The notes beneath the pieces were generated by a model. That model saw only the letters and a program-made list of their open reading frames with translations. It made no database searches and had not been told where the DNA came from. A DNA stretch of 64,000 nt from Chondrilla cf. caribensis. Its lineage: Eukaryota; Porifera; Demospongiae; Chondrillida; Chondrillidae. The position numbers and the translations under genes are program-made. Below are positions 16,693 to 29,594 of the stretch, one piece after another (within the stretch, counting starts at the first letter, position 1; each line of letters opens with the position of its first letter). The stretch is taken from the NCBI GenBank assembly GCA_964020155.1, contig OZ026561.1:4642869-4706868 (forward strand), given 5' to 3'.

Positions 16693-17004
16693 CAGAATTA
16701 ATTGAGCATGTTAGACAAACACGGATTGGCAAGACATCTACACATACTTTCAGGATGTTGTTAGAGGGTCGATGGTTTAATTTCACTTCTAACCTCTGCC
16801 TAGCAGTCCAAAAGAGCAAATGAAGCTTCGAGAAACTGGCAGGTCTTCCCCGGGATGAAAGAGGAACTACATTTACCAGTGTAATATATATGGTATCCTC
16901 CGCTATCACCGTACAGTGTTCTCTGACGTTAATGTTAAAATAAAAAAATATTAAAAAGTGGTCACACAAGCCTGTGCAAGCACTTGGTGTGTAGCTTTAC
17001 AGAG

Positions 17005-17200
17005 GCTTTCAGCAGACTCCACGCGAGTCGCAGACCCCAAAGCCCCTCCCTACGGTTCTTTGTAGAGAGTATGCGACTGACCACCAGGCCGACATGGCGT
17101 CAACTGCAAGCAGTTGAGCACAAGCTCTCTTTTTCATAGAAAAAAAAACGTCCCTTGCGGGGCTCGAACTCACGACCTGGAGTAAGCAGACATTAAAAGT
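17005..17200 (-). mobile_element. tRNA-derived SINE, copy 1
   Basis: On the minus strand it has a pol III B box, GAGTTCGAGCC (17171-17161), then an A/T run and a 3' body (CTGGTGGTCAGTCGCA, ACTCTCTACAAAGAACCGTA, CTTTGGG) shared with 53935-54113. The A-box end is poorly preserved, so this copy looks 5' decayed. Confidence 0.75.
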
Positions 17201-17306
17201 GTTATAAATAATAACTGCTCCAGTCGACACATACACTTCATATTGTCTATGATATAACAACAACAACGGCAACTTAGCGCCTTCTTTTAGGACCGTCGCG
17301 TTGGAA

Positions 17307-19035
17307 ATGACCGCCAAAGGATATATAGATTTAGATGAAGTTCTTTTGGATTTCAATGCCTGGGAAAAGGTATGTTCAACGTAGCTACACGTGCAAAGAT
17401 ATCTAAAGGGGATTAGAATGCTACTTGTCCTCCGTACAGGAGGCAGCTGCCTTTGAGAAAGAGAACGCCGAGCTGAAGTTAAAAGTGAAGTCTTTGGAAA
17501 AGCAATGCTGTCTTTATGAGAAAGCACAGGCAGAGACCCAGTCGGGTGAGACTTGAACAGCTAGTACGTTATCGCAGATATTGAGAGCTGAACTACAGTG
17601 GAATCATCAGTCAAGCGAAGTCATTTCAGTTCTCATTTCTAGATTAAGTCCATCCAGCATACTTGCTGTTTGAGTCATATATGGCCTTTGTAATCTTTTG
17701 TCTGGAAAATTAACGTCATGAATGTAAATTTTATTTCAGTGTCCCCAGAGGTTTGACTTGTCCAGACTCCACCATATATGCTACCTGGTGCATCCAACTG
17801 CCACAGAGAGTGTATGCTACAATGTTGTGCTCCTGTTCTTCCTTCAGTCAGCACCGAATACTTGGCTATGATTGAAAAGCTGCAGGCAACTCTCCTTCGT
17901 CGATGCAACATGGAGGGTATGTATCATCACCACTATCGCCACTATCACCACAATCACCACTATCACCACAGTCACCACTATCACCAATACTACCTGTCTA
18001 CCTGCTGTACCTATGTCCTCGTGTGTATGTGCTGTACCTATGTCCTCGTGTGTATTTGCTGTACCTATATCCTCGTGTGTATGTGCTGTATCTGTCCTTG
18101 TGTGTATGTGCCGTACCTATGTCCTCATGCGTATGTGATGTTGTTGGTTCTTGCTCAGTCTCTGAACAGAGTGGTAGTATCAATGCCGGTTCTCCGTTAT
18201 CCAGTGGAGAATGAAAAGTTGAAGAAGGACCTTGCTGAGATTGAGGAGAAACAAAAATCTTTGGAGAAGAAGCACGCTCAAGAACTGAAATCAGCCTTAG
18301 ATGATTTGGAGGCAGCCCAAGAAGCTCATAAAATGGAGATAGCCATCTTGCACGATACCTTGGCAGAGCAGAGTGAGTTGGGACATGCCTGCCTGTGGTG
18401 TGACTACATTGAAATCGAGTAATGATGATGGTGTGTGGTGGTGATAGTGATAGTGACCGCGGTAGTGTGGTGGTGATAGTGATAGTGATAATGGTGATAA
18501 CAGTAGTACCGGGGAGGGTATGGTAACCATTGATGAAACTCCCACTACTGGTCACCACGAGGTCTGTAGCACCTCTGAAGGGGTGTACATACACAAGTAT
18601 TTGTGATACACTGTAGTGATGGTATTGGTGATAGTGGTGATAGTGGTGATCATGGTGATCGTGGTGATAGTTGTAATAGTGGTGATAGTGCTTGTATTGG
18701 TGATAGTGGTGATAGTGCTTGTATTGGTGATAGTGGTGATAGTGGTGATAGTGCTTGTATTGGTGATAGTGGTGATCGTGGTGATAGTGGTGATATAACG
18801 GTGATAGTGGTGATCGTGGTAATAGTGGTGATCGTGGTGATTGTGGTGGTGAACCTATTCACATGTGGTCCACGGTCCTGTGCAGTTGTTAACACTCAGT
18901 TATCTGCAGGTCGACATGAAGTGGAGACCCTCCGACAAATGTTGCAGAATAAGAACAATGAAAATAAAGAGCTGATGAAGCAAATAGCTGACAGTGAGAG
19001 GGAGAAACAGCATGAACTGGTTAAGCTCAGACTAG

Positions 19036-19117
<82 letters not shown>

Positions 19118-20038
19118 TGTTATGTGTGTGTTTGTATGTGTGTGTGTGTGTGTGTGTGTGTGAGTGTGTGTGTGCATGCATGCATGCGTGTGTGTAATGT
19201 GGGAGCCTGCTGTGTGTGTGTGTGAGTGCGTGTGTGCATGCATGCGTGCGTGTGTTTAATGTGGGAGCCTGCTGTGTGTGTGTGCTGTATGTATATGTGG
19301 ATACATGTGTGTGAGTCCATTTATTGTGTGTTTCTATACAACTGTGTTTGCATACAAATACCCTCACAATAGCCTCTGCATTGCAGTATGACTCCAAGAT
19401 CCTCCAACTTCAGAAGCAATCATCAGCTGTCAATTTGTCGGGAGGAGGACCGTCAGTTAACTCCGACATCTTTAGAAAGGTTGGCCACTGTCGCACACGA
19501 TATGTACTGCCTTGCACACACCTTTGCACATGTTGTGTGTGAGACTGGAGATTCTATGTATGGTGGTGAAATGTGTGTGTGTATATAAATTTATTGTGCA
19601 TGTATATTATGCATGTATGCAGATTGTATGTACAGCGGAAACTCTTTAAGACAAACTACAAGGGGTCAACAAAATTAGTTCTTGCTATCAGATGCTCTTC
19701 TTATCAGGGTTGGCTTATTATAAGTACACTACTACAGTGAACCAAATGATGCTTGAAATTAGTTTGTATTAAGCAAAAATTTGTCTTAATTGAGAGTGTT
19801 TGTCTTAACTAGGTTCTACTGTACATTCACAATTATAGTATTCATATACCTACTGCTTCTGCTGCTGGGTCTACTGTATGTACTGAGTGTATGTATATAT
19901 TGTACTGTATTGTAATATCCTTAGAAACTCCAACACATGAGACAAGATTCAAACAGGGAGATTTCCAGTCTGAAGCAGGTGATTTCAGATTTGGAACGGA
20001 AACTTGCCGGATACACAAAAGGGAGGCGCAGACCTTGA
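17307..20038 (+). CDS. CCDC152: CCDC152-like coiled-coil protein
   Basis: Seven exons: 17307-17369, 17440-17545, 17848-17916, 18205-18372, 18910-19037, 19387-19479 and 19925-20038 (stop TGA); 246 residues, close to the 254 of the human protein. Nearly the whole chain is heptad-like coiled coil rich in Glu, Lys, Leu and Gln. The C-terminal block IFRKKLQHMRQDSNREI then SDLERKLAG matches the conserved end of CCDC152 (RRKLQHFQEEKNKEIAIL), and the N-terminal IDLDEVLLDF resembles its NLDKLINDF. Function is unknown in the family. The exon-5 donor (19038) runs straight into a (TG)n tract. Convergent with the phosphatase gene, 225 bp apart. A lower-complexity coiled coil could mislead, but the C-terminal match is specific. 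Confidence 0.82.
17594..17776. mobile_element. MITE-like element in CCDC152 intron 2
   Basis: Starts TACAGTGGAATCATCAGTCA and ends with an approximate inverted copy (TTTGACTTGTCCAGACTCCA). Its right end (GTGTCCCCAGAGGTTTGACT) is the same sequence that is tandemly amplified at 37382-37640. Confidence 0.6.
18605..18850 (+). repeat. 9-bp GTGGTGATA tandem repeat, CCDC152 intron 4
   Basis: Degenerate tandem units with inserted GCTTGTATTG steps. Related GTGATAGTG copies start at about 18430. Open in several frames but not coding. Confidence 0.88.
19038..19165 (+). repeat. (TG)n starting exactly at the CCDC152 exon-5 donor
   Basis: Exon 5 ends CTAGAG and the intron begins (GT)n with no spacer. Confidence 0.92.
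19631..19823. mobile_element. MITE-like element in CCDC152 intron 6
   Basis: Left end TACAGCGGAAACTCTTTAAG and right end complementary to TACAGTAGAACCTAGTTAAG; both ends continue into ACAAAC. 193 bp, non-coding, TA at the ends. Confidence 0.75.
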
Positions 20039-20184
20039 ACCACACACGGTAGCCTCGGGAGCTGACATCGCAATCCACTCTACCGTGCATGCAAGTACAG
20101 TTACACTATATCTTGGATATATATTATTATAAACTGACATTAACGTATTAAGCAGATACTGTTTCTCAATATCACTGAATTAAT

Positions 20185-20190
20185 AATAAA
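20185..20190 (+). other. Polyadenylation signal, CCDC152
   Basis: AATAAA 147 bp after the stop codon, before the convergent phosphatase end at 20264. Confidence 0.6.
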
Positions 20191-20263
20191 TGGCATATTA
20201 CACGGCAAATGACACAGAAATAATGATGAGGTTGTACTGGTCCATATTCTCTGTGTGTTCCTG

Positions 20264-23200
20264 TTAAGTGCTCCTTTTGAGAGTGAACGAGTCATGGACT
20301 TGACCGTCGGAATCCCTCACAAACTCGAATACGAGAGAGGTTGCATTAGCCGTGAATCTGGAGTAGCCATAGTGCTGGTCGTCAACGACGACGTCCCAAG
20401 ATGGCTTCAGGATCTTTGGAAGTATATTATGAGACAACCCCTGTCCACCCATGCCAATCACAACATGGGTCACGCCCTGTGAGGTACACACCTCCTCAGC
20501 CACTGCACAGGTTCGCTGGTAGGAGTGATGGTGGCCCCACAAAGCTACGTTCACACTGTATTTCTGTGAGTGGTGAGTAGAGGTTAAGATCAACCACATT
20601 ATTGAGGGTCATTGCTACGTCATATATCTTCATGGAGTTATTGAGTTTAGGATACCATTTAATTGTCTCACAACATGTATTCTGTTTTTTGCTGATAAAC
20701 GTCTTCATGACCGAAACGTCCAAGATTGAAAGACAATTTAATGCTATGCTAAGCTCAATAACTCCATAAAAAACACATTAACACATGGGTCATATTGTTA
20801 CAGAAATGACTGTCATAAACATCCTTACTGTGTTGTTGACAGTAGAAATATCAAGGTATTTTCTGCAGCCAAGTGAGCTACCTACTTTGGAAGGACGATC
20901 CCTATTTTCACTTTGTATCCCACTTTCAGTGGACTTGGCCCACTCCAAAAAGTGCTGGAACATCACACACAACTTGAAATCCTACCCCTAACCACTGGCA
21001 CATCAGTGTTGCAGTGATAGGACATCGGGTACATTGCATGGTCCGTCAAACACGGAAAGCAACCAAAAACACCCACAAACTGTATTCACGCATACATACA
21101 CGCTCACCAATAGCAGTGGCTCGACATATTCCTTTAGTTTCTTGGATACTGTCACGTCACCATCAGGTATGTCATGGTTGGTGCTGTCGATATACATCGG
21201 CCTGTGTCCGGAGAAGACTACCCATGGAGTTCTTTGGCGGTTGATGCTGGCCAAATGACTGTCCAGGAACTTGTACTGGGGAGAGGACGGGTCAAAAGCA
21301 TGTTCTGTGCTCATGAGGACGAAATGGATTGATCCATAGTCAAATCCATACCTGAATGAATGGAGCATACGAGATCCAACTGTATACTAGGGTATGGAAG
21401 CATTACCAAGGGGGATGTTGTGAAGAGGTCTAACTGTATACTAGTGTATGGGAGCACTACCAAGGGTGATGCTGTGAAGAGGTCTGACTGTATACTAGTG
21501 TATGGGAGCACTACCAAGGGTGATGTTGCAAAGAGGTCTGACTGTATACTTGTGTACGGGAGCACTACCAAGGTTGATGTTGTAAAGAGGTCTGACTGTA
21601 TACTAGTGTACGGGAGCACTACCAAGGGTGATGTTGTGGAGAGGTCTGACTGTATACTAGTGTATGGGAGCACTACCAAGGGTGATGTTGTAAAGAGGTC
21701 TGACTGTATACTAGTGTATGGGAGCACTACCAAGGGTGATGTTGTAAAGAGGTCTGACTGTATACTAGTGTATGGGAGCACTACCAAGGGTGATGTTGTG
21801 GAGAGGTCTGACTGTATACTAGTGTATGAGAGCACTACCAAGGGTGATGTTGTAAAGAGGTCTGACTGTATACTAGTGTATGGGAGCACTACCAAGGGTG
21901 ATGTTGTAAAGAGGTCTGACTGTATACTAGTGTATGGGAGCACTACCAAGGGTGATGCTGTGAAGAGGTCTGACTGTATACTAGTGTATGGGAGCACTAC
22001 CAAGGGTGATGTTGTGGAGAGGTCTGACTGTATACTAGTGTACGGGAGCACTACCAAGGGTGATGTTGTAAAGAGGTCTGACTGTATACTAGTGTATGGG
22101 AGCAATACCAAGGGTAATGTTGTAAAGAGGTCCGACTGTATACTAGTGTATGGGAGCAATACCAAGGGTAATGTTGTAAAGAGGTCCGACTGTATACTAG
22201 TGTATGGGAGCAATACCAAGGGTAATGTTGTAAAGAGGTCTGACTTTATACTAGTGTATAGGAGCACTACCAAGGGTGGTGTTGTAAAGAGGTCTGACTG
22301 TATACTAGTGTATGGGAGCAATACCAAGGGTGATGTTGTAAAGAGGTCTGACTGTATACTAGTGTATGGGAGCACTACCAAGGGTGATGTTGTAAAGAGG
22401 TCTGACTGTATACTAGTGTATGGGAGCACTACCAAGGGTAATGTTGTAAAGAGGTCTGACTTTATACTAGTGTATAGGAGCACTACCAAGGGTGATGTTG
22501 TAAAGAGGTCTGACTGTATACTAGTGTATGGGAGCACTACCAAGGGTGATGTTATGAAGAGGTCAGACTGTATACTAGTGTATGGGAGCACTACCAAGGG
22601 TGATGTTGTAAAGAGGTCTGACTTTATACTAGTGTATAGGAACACTACCAAGGGTGGTGTTGTAAAGAGGTCTGACTGTATACTAGTGTGTGGGAGCACT
22701 ACCAAGGGTGATGTGAAGAGGTCTGACTGTATACTAGTGTATGGGAGCACTACCAAGGGTGATGTTATGAAGAGGTCAGACTGTATACTAGTGTATGGGA
22801 GCGCTACCAAGGGTGATGTTGTAAAGAGGTCCGATTGTACATGCTATAAACAGAGGGCTAACCACGGCTGGTCCAGTGCAGGACGGGGCATCACGAGCCT
22901 CTCTTCGTAAGGAATTCCACACTCACCATAGGAGTCCACCACATTAAACAAACCACTGAGCAAAGATGGGCAGAATATACACTGTTACACTGACATAGTA
23001 ACCAAAGTTATACTGGATGCTGATTCACGTCAATTACACACATCATGCACATATGCAGCCTTCACTTAATGTAGAATCCAAAGATATGCAAAGTTATTCA
23101 AAGTTTTACTGACCCTGTTCCTGGGTAGTCTCTCTCGTGGTTACCAATACAGACCATGTAGGGCACCCTGCTAGCTACAGGGAGTATCTGGTCAAAGAAC

Positions 23201-24735
23201 TGGTCCCACTCAGCTGAATATCCCACAGCGTAACTGAAGGGGGAGGAGAAGGGAATGATTTACAGTCAATATATCTACAGTGTATGGTGTACTTCAGGCA
23301 ACAGTTGGACTGGAACACCAGATCCAATGAATTTTAGCGATGTCGGGAGGTTACCATGGCACACAGAGCTACTTCAAGCAAGGTTTAATTGTGTTACTAT
23401 GACAACCAGTGTTACACTATTAGACATTTTGAAAGTATAAAGGTATTAAAATGTTAATTTGAGCTAAGCATCAGTGACTAACAGAAAACGTTATATAATT
23501 GAATAAATGGGATGGTACTCACATACATGCCACATCCATGCAAAAAATCATCAAAAACAAACATGGACCAGTTGTGATGTCTACACATGGACCAGTTGTG
23601 ATGTCTACACATACAATGATACACAATGCTTTTAAAATGACACACAGCCACACCTCTGCCACACCCACATCCACACTTCTGTCACACCCACATCCCCAGA
23701 CATACATAAACACACCTCTGCCACACCCACATTCCCCAGATACACTCCCCACACCCACATCCACACCTCCCCCACACCCACCTGATATCACCAATGTGTA
23801 GAATGAGATCTGCTTCTTCGTTGTGAACCTGTGTCGTGACCAAGCTAATGGTCTTCAAGGCTGGTTGCTGCTCCCAATGCTCCAGACTGAGGTCAACCTG
23901 ACCAAACCCCATATCACCATAAGCAATCACCCGAGTGGTTGCATTAGGTGAGGGGGTGGGAGGAGCTCTGAAGGAGTACTCCTCGGACCATCCGTACTTC
24001 TCATCTCCTGTTTGATAGTAGTACTTCTGAGTTGGGACAAGACTGGAGAATGAGGGGTAAGACCCTATCATTAAATCTGTACAACTGGACTACACACAAA
24101 ACCACAAGTAGAGAGACCCTCACTTCTTCATGACAGCTACATGGATCAGTCCTGGTTCTCTCCATCCAAACCCTTTAGCTGTTGATCCACACATATCGTC
24201 TCTGGTGTAAGTGGACCAGGAGGACTTTGAGGAATAGATGTACTGACCAGGAGCCACTCCCCACCGCACTATGGGATTGGAGGCATTCAGAGTGGACCAC
24301 ACAACTCTGGAACGGCCGAGAGGTAGTGAGGGTGGAGGTGAAGGTGAGTGTGCTGTTTGAGAGGGTTGTGAGTTATGATAACAATTCAGCTACTCACGTC
24401 ATTTCGTTGATGTTGTTGGTGAGTGAGAGATGTTGCTGAAGAGGTTCGTTGTAGTTCTTGAACTCCACCGGGTTGGACACTCCCGCTAACTTGGGCAAGA
24501 TGTCTGTGCCTCTGAAGAAAGCAAAGTACACTTTGGCTCTGAGGTTGACCAATCGGAAGAGGTAACTACCGGCCCCATTCTGAAGATAATCCTTTGAAGC
24601 ATTAGCGTACTACAAGAACCGGAGAAGATAAAGCGTGTGTCACTTGGGAGGAGAGATACATACATACTAAAATGAATATATATAATGTTGCCATGGTAAC
24701 AAAGACCTGCCTATTATAAGTGAATAAGATTAATG

Positions 24736-24779
<44 letters not shown>

Positions 24780-25344
24780 GTGTGTGTGTGTACATCTGTA
24801 CATGTGCTCAGACATGACATATAGCGAACATACAACATATTTGATTGGTGCATATTTCAAGAGGTCCAGTTTCGGTGCATCCGGCGTTGGAGAGTAAACA
24901 GCAACCATGTCATCCTTCTTGGGATCCTTCACCCCGCTGTACACCACCTTCACCCAACTCCCCGAGCTCTCCAGCGCGGCAGGACTGGCTGTAATCGACA
25001 CGTTTACATCTACACAAAGTAGGAAACAACCTTAACCCGAGATAGGTGGGACGAGAACACTACATCGGTCTCCACAGAGGCATAAGGAGTATTTTATAAC
25101 GAAATAAACTCCACGATGGTGGTAAGGTAGAGAGTATTGTATTGTATTGTATTGTATTGTATAATCTCAACGGGCTTCCGACAAGACAATAAATAGTGGG
25201 CTATCCACGGGTAACGAGTACTTTACCTGCCGTTGGAACAGCTCTTTTAAAGTCCACTTTTGACAAAGGGTGGACGAACTTGTGTCCCTCGCAACACAAG
25301 AACAGAATAAGAGACCAGACTATGAAGACGCGAATCGTGTACAT
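20264..25344 (-). CDS. Purple acid phosphatase, plant PAP9/PAP2-like, secreted
   Basis: Nine exons: 25344-25227, 25009-24837, 24609-24398, 24306-24124, 24042-23782, 23233-23114, 22955-22863, 21351-21108 and 20563-20264; 567 residues. The start [18 protein letters not shown] is a signal peptide. A Fn3-like N-terminal domain ([12 protein letters not shown]..., [14 protein letters not shown]) precedes the metallophosphatase domain. The full dinuclear metal-ligand set is visible: GDMG (exon 5), GDISY across exons 5/6, GNHERD (exon 6), GHRPMY (exon 8) and WGHHHSYQR (exon 9). [14 protein letters not shown] and [17 protein letters not shown] follow plant PAP9/PAP2 order, so the enzyme belongs to the long-form PAPs rather than mammalian ACP5. 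It should hydrolyse phosphomonoesters or diphosphonucleotides outside the cell or in lysosomes. Intron 7 contains a 1.5-kb minisatellite. Confidence 0.92.
21362..22850 (+). repeat. 54-bp minisatellite, about 27 copies, PAP intron 7
   Basis: Unit core GTCTGACTGTATACTAGTGT + ATGGGAGCACTACCAAGGGT + GATGTTGTAAAGAG. Because 54 is a multiple of three and lacks in-frame stops, both strands show frames of about 500 codons. The same unit occurs at 40428-40620. Confidence 0.95.
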
Positions 25345-26213
25345 TTCTTCTGATGGGCCCGTCCGCTGCCAGGAGATCACGTGACTAAAACATAGTACAG
25401 CCTGATCACGTGGAATTCAGGTTCTTGAGGTTAATTGAGTGTTCATGCCCCAAACTACCATTCAACCATACAACCATAGATATTCAAACGCCTAGATAGC
25501 GTGCACACGCCGTATACAGGCGTGGAGTCTCTACTCTAGATCTCTAATCGCATCCAACAAGAGATCTAGGGCAAGGGGAAGGATGGTGGTACCGCTGTGT
25601 CCACCTTTGATGGCTGGAGTGGCCCAAAGATATAGCTGTTGAGAAAACATTCCTCTCATATCTTGTCTACTGGTCTACTTGATTTGGATACAGGAAATAT
25701 CTCAAATGACTATGCGCCACATCTCCAACGTTCACTGTACAGACCTGTACATACTACACTTATCACTCGATATCATGGCTAACAAATTACGTACATTCCA
25801 CACACTGTGCGCTTGATAACAAGTACTGTATAATACATACTTCTCATTCGGATAGTACCCCTCAATCCTCCAGTGTCCCCTGAATGCCATGGAGTGCAAT
25901 ACACACACTTGATGCAAGGAGATGATTACACATGTTTAATGATCTATACATAATCATCAGACAACATGTCACATCAACTTTAATTCTAATTAATTACTCA
26001 ATTAAATGAAGTGGTTAAAGTGCAGTATAACATTTGATTTGAGTGTTAAAGGTTGTGATGACCATGTGCAATGAGCAGGATGATGTGAGGGGTGTCATAG
26101 GTCAGTGACCTACAAGCCCTCAGACAAGACACTCAACTGAATGAGGGACTGCTCTGTACACAGTCAATACAGCTTCACGCAATAAAACAATTAAGTAATT
26201 GATGACTATCTAA
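25345..26213. other. Spacer upstream of the phosphatase gene
   Basis: Between the phosphatase start and the PH-PDZ stop (both minus). (TATTG)n near 25137-25160; short ORFs without similarity. Nothing else seen. Confidence 0.4.
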
Positions 26214-28923
26214 TTAATCTAATGCTGATTGTTCCAGTAATTCAATCTCTTCATAAGGGTGGTGAACCCTGGTTGATGATTCAGGAGGTGGGGTGGGTGG
26301 TAGCTCTCTAGCTTGGGACGATGTCATTCTGTCCATCTTGTTGAGGGTGTAGTCGGGGTCTTCATACACATGTGCTCGCCCTCTAGGTCCTTCAAGCACG
26401 ATAGCATGTTTCTTCCCGGACTGAACAGCTGATGGAGGAGGGGGGTGAAACTCCGCTCTATGGGACGGCTGTGTTCCCTCCATCTCGCTAAGGGTATGGT
26501 CCAGGTCTTCGTACACATGTGCTCTTCCTCTAGGACCCTCCAGTACGATGGTGTGCTGCTTGTCAGCCTTGAGACCAGACTTTGAATCGTTAACGAATTG
26601 AAAAGAAAGTGCATTTTTCGGTGGAACTGGTGGAGTCGGTGAAGCGGTGGAGTCCGGGGTGTGTTCGGTGCTTTCTGGTAAATCGTCAATTGTAGCATAC
26701 AACGGTGGTTTTGCAACGGATGACTTCTTGGGTACAATTGGTCGAACTGTTACGGGAAAATCCGAGGGACATTCTGATATTATGTCCAGAATATCTTTAA
26801 TACTCTTTCCTTTCAGAGGAATATCTTTGACCTCAAGGATTTCATCACCTACAAGGGAGAGACACTGAAAGCGCTCACGCAATCACCAATTCATTCCATC
26901 ACAATGAATGTCACATCATCTACTATGATGGGGAGATCTCAACATGTGGGTAGACTATAGAGGTTCACTCAGTACAGTCTACAATGATGGGGAGATCTCA
27001 ACATGTGGGTAGATTATAGAGGTCCACTCAGTACAGTCTACAATGATGGGGAGATCTCAACATGTGGGTAGATTATAGAGGTTCACTCAGTACAGTCTAC
27101 AATGATGGGGAGATCTCAACATGTGGGTAGATTATAGAGGTTCACTCAGTACAGTCTACAATGATGGGGAGATCTCAACATGTGGGTAGATTATAGAGGT
27201 TCACTCAGTACAGTCTACAATGATGGGGAGATCTCAACATGTGGGTAGATTATAGAGGTTCACTCAGTACAGTCTACAACGATGGGGAGATCTCAACATG
27301 TGGGTAGATTATAGAGGTTCACTCAGTACAGTCTACAACGATGGGGGGATCTCAACAGGCCAGTAGTTTGTGAAATACAGACTCTCAGAAATATTTTTGT
27401 GAATGTTCTTCATCTAACAGGTCTGCCCAAACCTTGAGACACGTCTTAAATAGAAAGTTCCAACATGAAGACAAAATTGCACCATGGTCATAAAGTATGC
27501 AAACCAGTGAACACAGAGTGTGAGCAAACAAACAACAGTGTGTGTAGTGAGGTATACATACATATATGGGTAATGTGTAACGACACACTGTGTACACAAA
27601 CTGATACCATAGTCGTGAACTGTGTGTACACAGTTACCATAAGTTGATTATAGGACTGACGTCCTCTTTGAAAAGGGAAGCACCATTACATATGTCATGT
27701 TAAGCACCTCCATATAAGGAACTAATGGCCTTAATTGCTCTGCCCCAGCTGTGTATAGGTCGAATCATCAAATTCAAATGTCTGAAAGGAAACACACATC
27801 ATATAAGCTCATACTAGCAGTGATTTAATTTGTTTCAATGGAGGACAATAGGAAATACAAAAATACAATGCATTAGAGTGCAATGGGATTGTGTATTTTC
27901 ATTCAAGTGGAGTACGCGTACATGAGAACTCTCACAGACACATGCACACACAGAGAGACTCCACCCAAGACACTCCAAGCTACAAGACTCCACCCAAGAC
28001 ACTCCTAGCTACAAGACTCCACCCAAGACACTCCTAGCTACAAGACTCCACCCAACATACTCCAAGCTACGAGATTCCACCCAACATACTCCAAGCTACG
28101 AGATTCCGCCCAACATACTCCAAGCTACGAGATTCCGCCCAACATACTCCAAGCTACGAGATTCCGCCCAACATACTCCAAGCTACGAGATTCCGCCCAA
28201 CATACTCCAAGCTACGAGATTCCGCCCAACATACTCCTGTGCCCAGCTGAGTGTCTCAGTTGCATTAGATCACGTATGAATTCAACTGTGCCTAACTGTG
28301 GCACGGACTGGGTAGTCTCACAGCTGGTGAGCTCCTGAGTAGGGTCACACACAAGTACATCAGCACACACCACTGTGGTTGTAGGACATTGTCTTGTTTG
28401 GAAAGAAAACTTGATTGACCAAAGAGCCTACTTAAACACACAAAGTGCTTCATACAATGAAGTACACGTTAGCATCAACACCACAGATAACACAAATTGC
28501 TTCTTTTGTGCGAAATTTAAACTTTTTAAAAAGCACTTAGAACACAATCCACTCAGAAACAGCAGGCAACACCTAAGACAGTACAAACTGTACCATACAC
28601 ATGTACTTCAATTGTGTTTTTAAGTATAATATACTAAACCATTGTATTGTACACACTGATTTCATGTTACTTTGGAAGGAGACACCTTAATATACATAAT
28701 TCCACTGTATAATACATGACACACTATATACTTTGGTGCATCCTTCCAAAGTAACATGAAATCACAGTATATCCAACAACATGGAGGTTATTGAACACCC
28801 ACACTCACATGCCGGGTTGAATCAACTGAAAACTAGAATAATAAAACATTTGAAAATCTGCAACACACACATTCACATGTGTGTACACACATACATGCAT
28901 AAACATGCATATACATGCATACA

Positions 28924-28981
<58 letters not shown>

Positions 28982-28982
28982 C

Positions 28983-29054
<72 letters not shown>

Positions 29055-29594
29055 GTACGTACCTTCCCTCAGTACACCACAACCGGCAAGGGGACCTCCT
29101 TCAATAATGGTCTCAACAAAGACTCTTCCTTCATAGTCACTCGACAGAAAACACCCTATTCCTCCATGCTCGGGGTCTTTGGTTAGCGTTGCTCTTTTCA
29201 AGTCACGGGTAAGTTTCTTCATCGAGCGCCTTAGGGGGTCCTCCTGTTCTCGAGTGTGTTCTCTTTCTTTGGCGCCATCTATCGAACTCTTCCAACTCTC
29301 GCGATCTTCCTTGCTGGCGGCTTGGAAGATGATAAAGTCACCATTCAGCAGGCGAATCCCTAACACAAACGGCTTCTTTATCCCGGGAGGATCGATTTCG
29401 ACAGCAGCAACATCACTGAGGAATATCCTACCAGAAGAGCTCTTGTGGCCAGCTTTGTTCTCTCCCTTGAAGTAGCAGAACGAATCCCTGTTTAACACAC
29501 AGTAGCGTCTGTGCCATTTTAAAATGTCACTTTTCTTAAAAAGAAATCCTTCCTTGAGGATGGTGGTGTTCTCGCTTCTCTTCCTTGCTGCCAT
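26214..29594 (-). CDS. PH + PDZ domain adaptor-like protein with YxxI/L tail motifs
   Basis: Two exons, 29594-29063 and 26848-26214, give 388 residues. Residues about 10-110 form a PH domain (KEGFLFKKSDILKWHRRYCVL, later IIFQAASKEDRESWKSSI). Residues about 145-225 look like a PDZ domain: GGIGCFLSSDYEGRVFVETI, then GPLAGCGVLREGDEILEV across the intron, then SIKDILDIISECP. The tail is proline-rich and has two copies of a block with core VLEGPRGRAHVYED. Tyrosine motifs include YATI, YEDL, YTLN and YEEI; the last is the classical Src-family SH2-binding sequence. I infer a membrane-recruited scaffold that may be tyrosine phosphorylated. I do not recognise a named orthologue. It shares a 205-bp upstream interval head-to-head with ALDH8A1. 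Confidence 0.85.
26925..27350 (+). repeat. 59-bp minisatellite, about 7 copies
   Basis: Unit GATGGGGAGATCTCAACATG + TGGGTAGATTATAGAGGTTC + ACTCAGTACAGTCTACAAT, very uniform between copies, in the PH-PDZ intron. Confidence 0.93.
27957..28232 (+). repeat. 29-bp minisatellite
   Basis: About nine copies of CCAAGCTACGAGATTCCGCC + CAACATACT; early copies read ACAAGACTCCACCCAAGACA, so two subfamilies exist. Same intron. Confidence 0.9.
28657..28764. mobile_element. Short element with 24-bp perfect inverted repeats
   Basis: Arms 28657-28680 (TGATTTCATGTTACTTTGGA...) and 28741-28764 are exact reverse complements, separated by 60 bp. In the intron of the PH-PDZ gene. Probably a MITE remnant or foldback element. 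Confidence 0.75.
28925..29055 (-). repeat. (TG)n on the sense strand, PH-PDZ intron
   Basis: Begins about 8 nt after the donor at 29062. Confidence 0.9.

Larger units (their letters stand above)
16394..17306. promoter_or_regulatory. Divergent interval GFOD/CCDC152
   Basis: 913 bp between head-to-head start codons, holding the (TACCA)n tract and SINE copy 1. No TATA box recognised. Confidence 0.4.

Noticed and set aside
16535..16969. 144-codon minus-strand frame
   Set aside because: Runs through the (TACCA)n tract, no similarity or splice signals.
17161..17230. Possible tRNA gene on the minus strand
   Set aside because: Only the B box/T-arm is tRNA-like; no acceptor or anticodon stem. Treated as a SINE.
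21360..22910. 516-codon plus-strand and 499-codon minus-strand open frames
   Set aside because: Both are by-products of a 54-bp tandem repeat without stops in an intron of the phosphatase gene.
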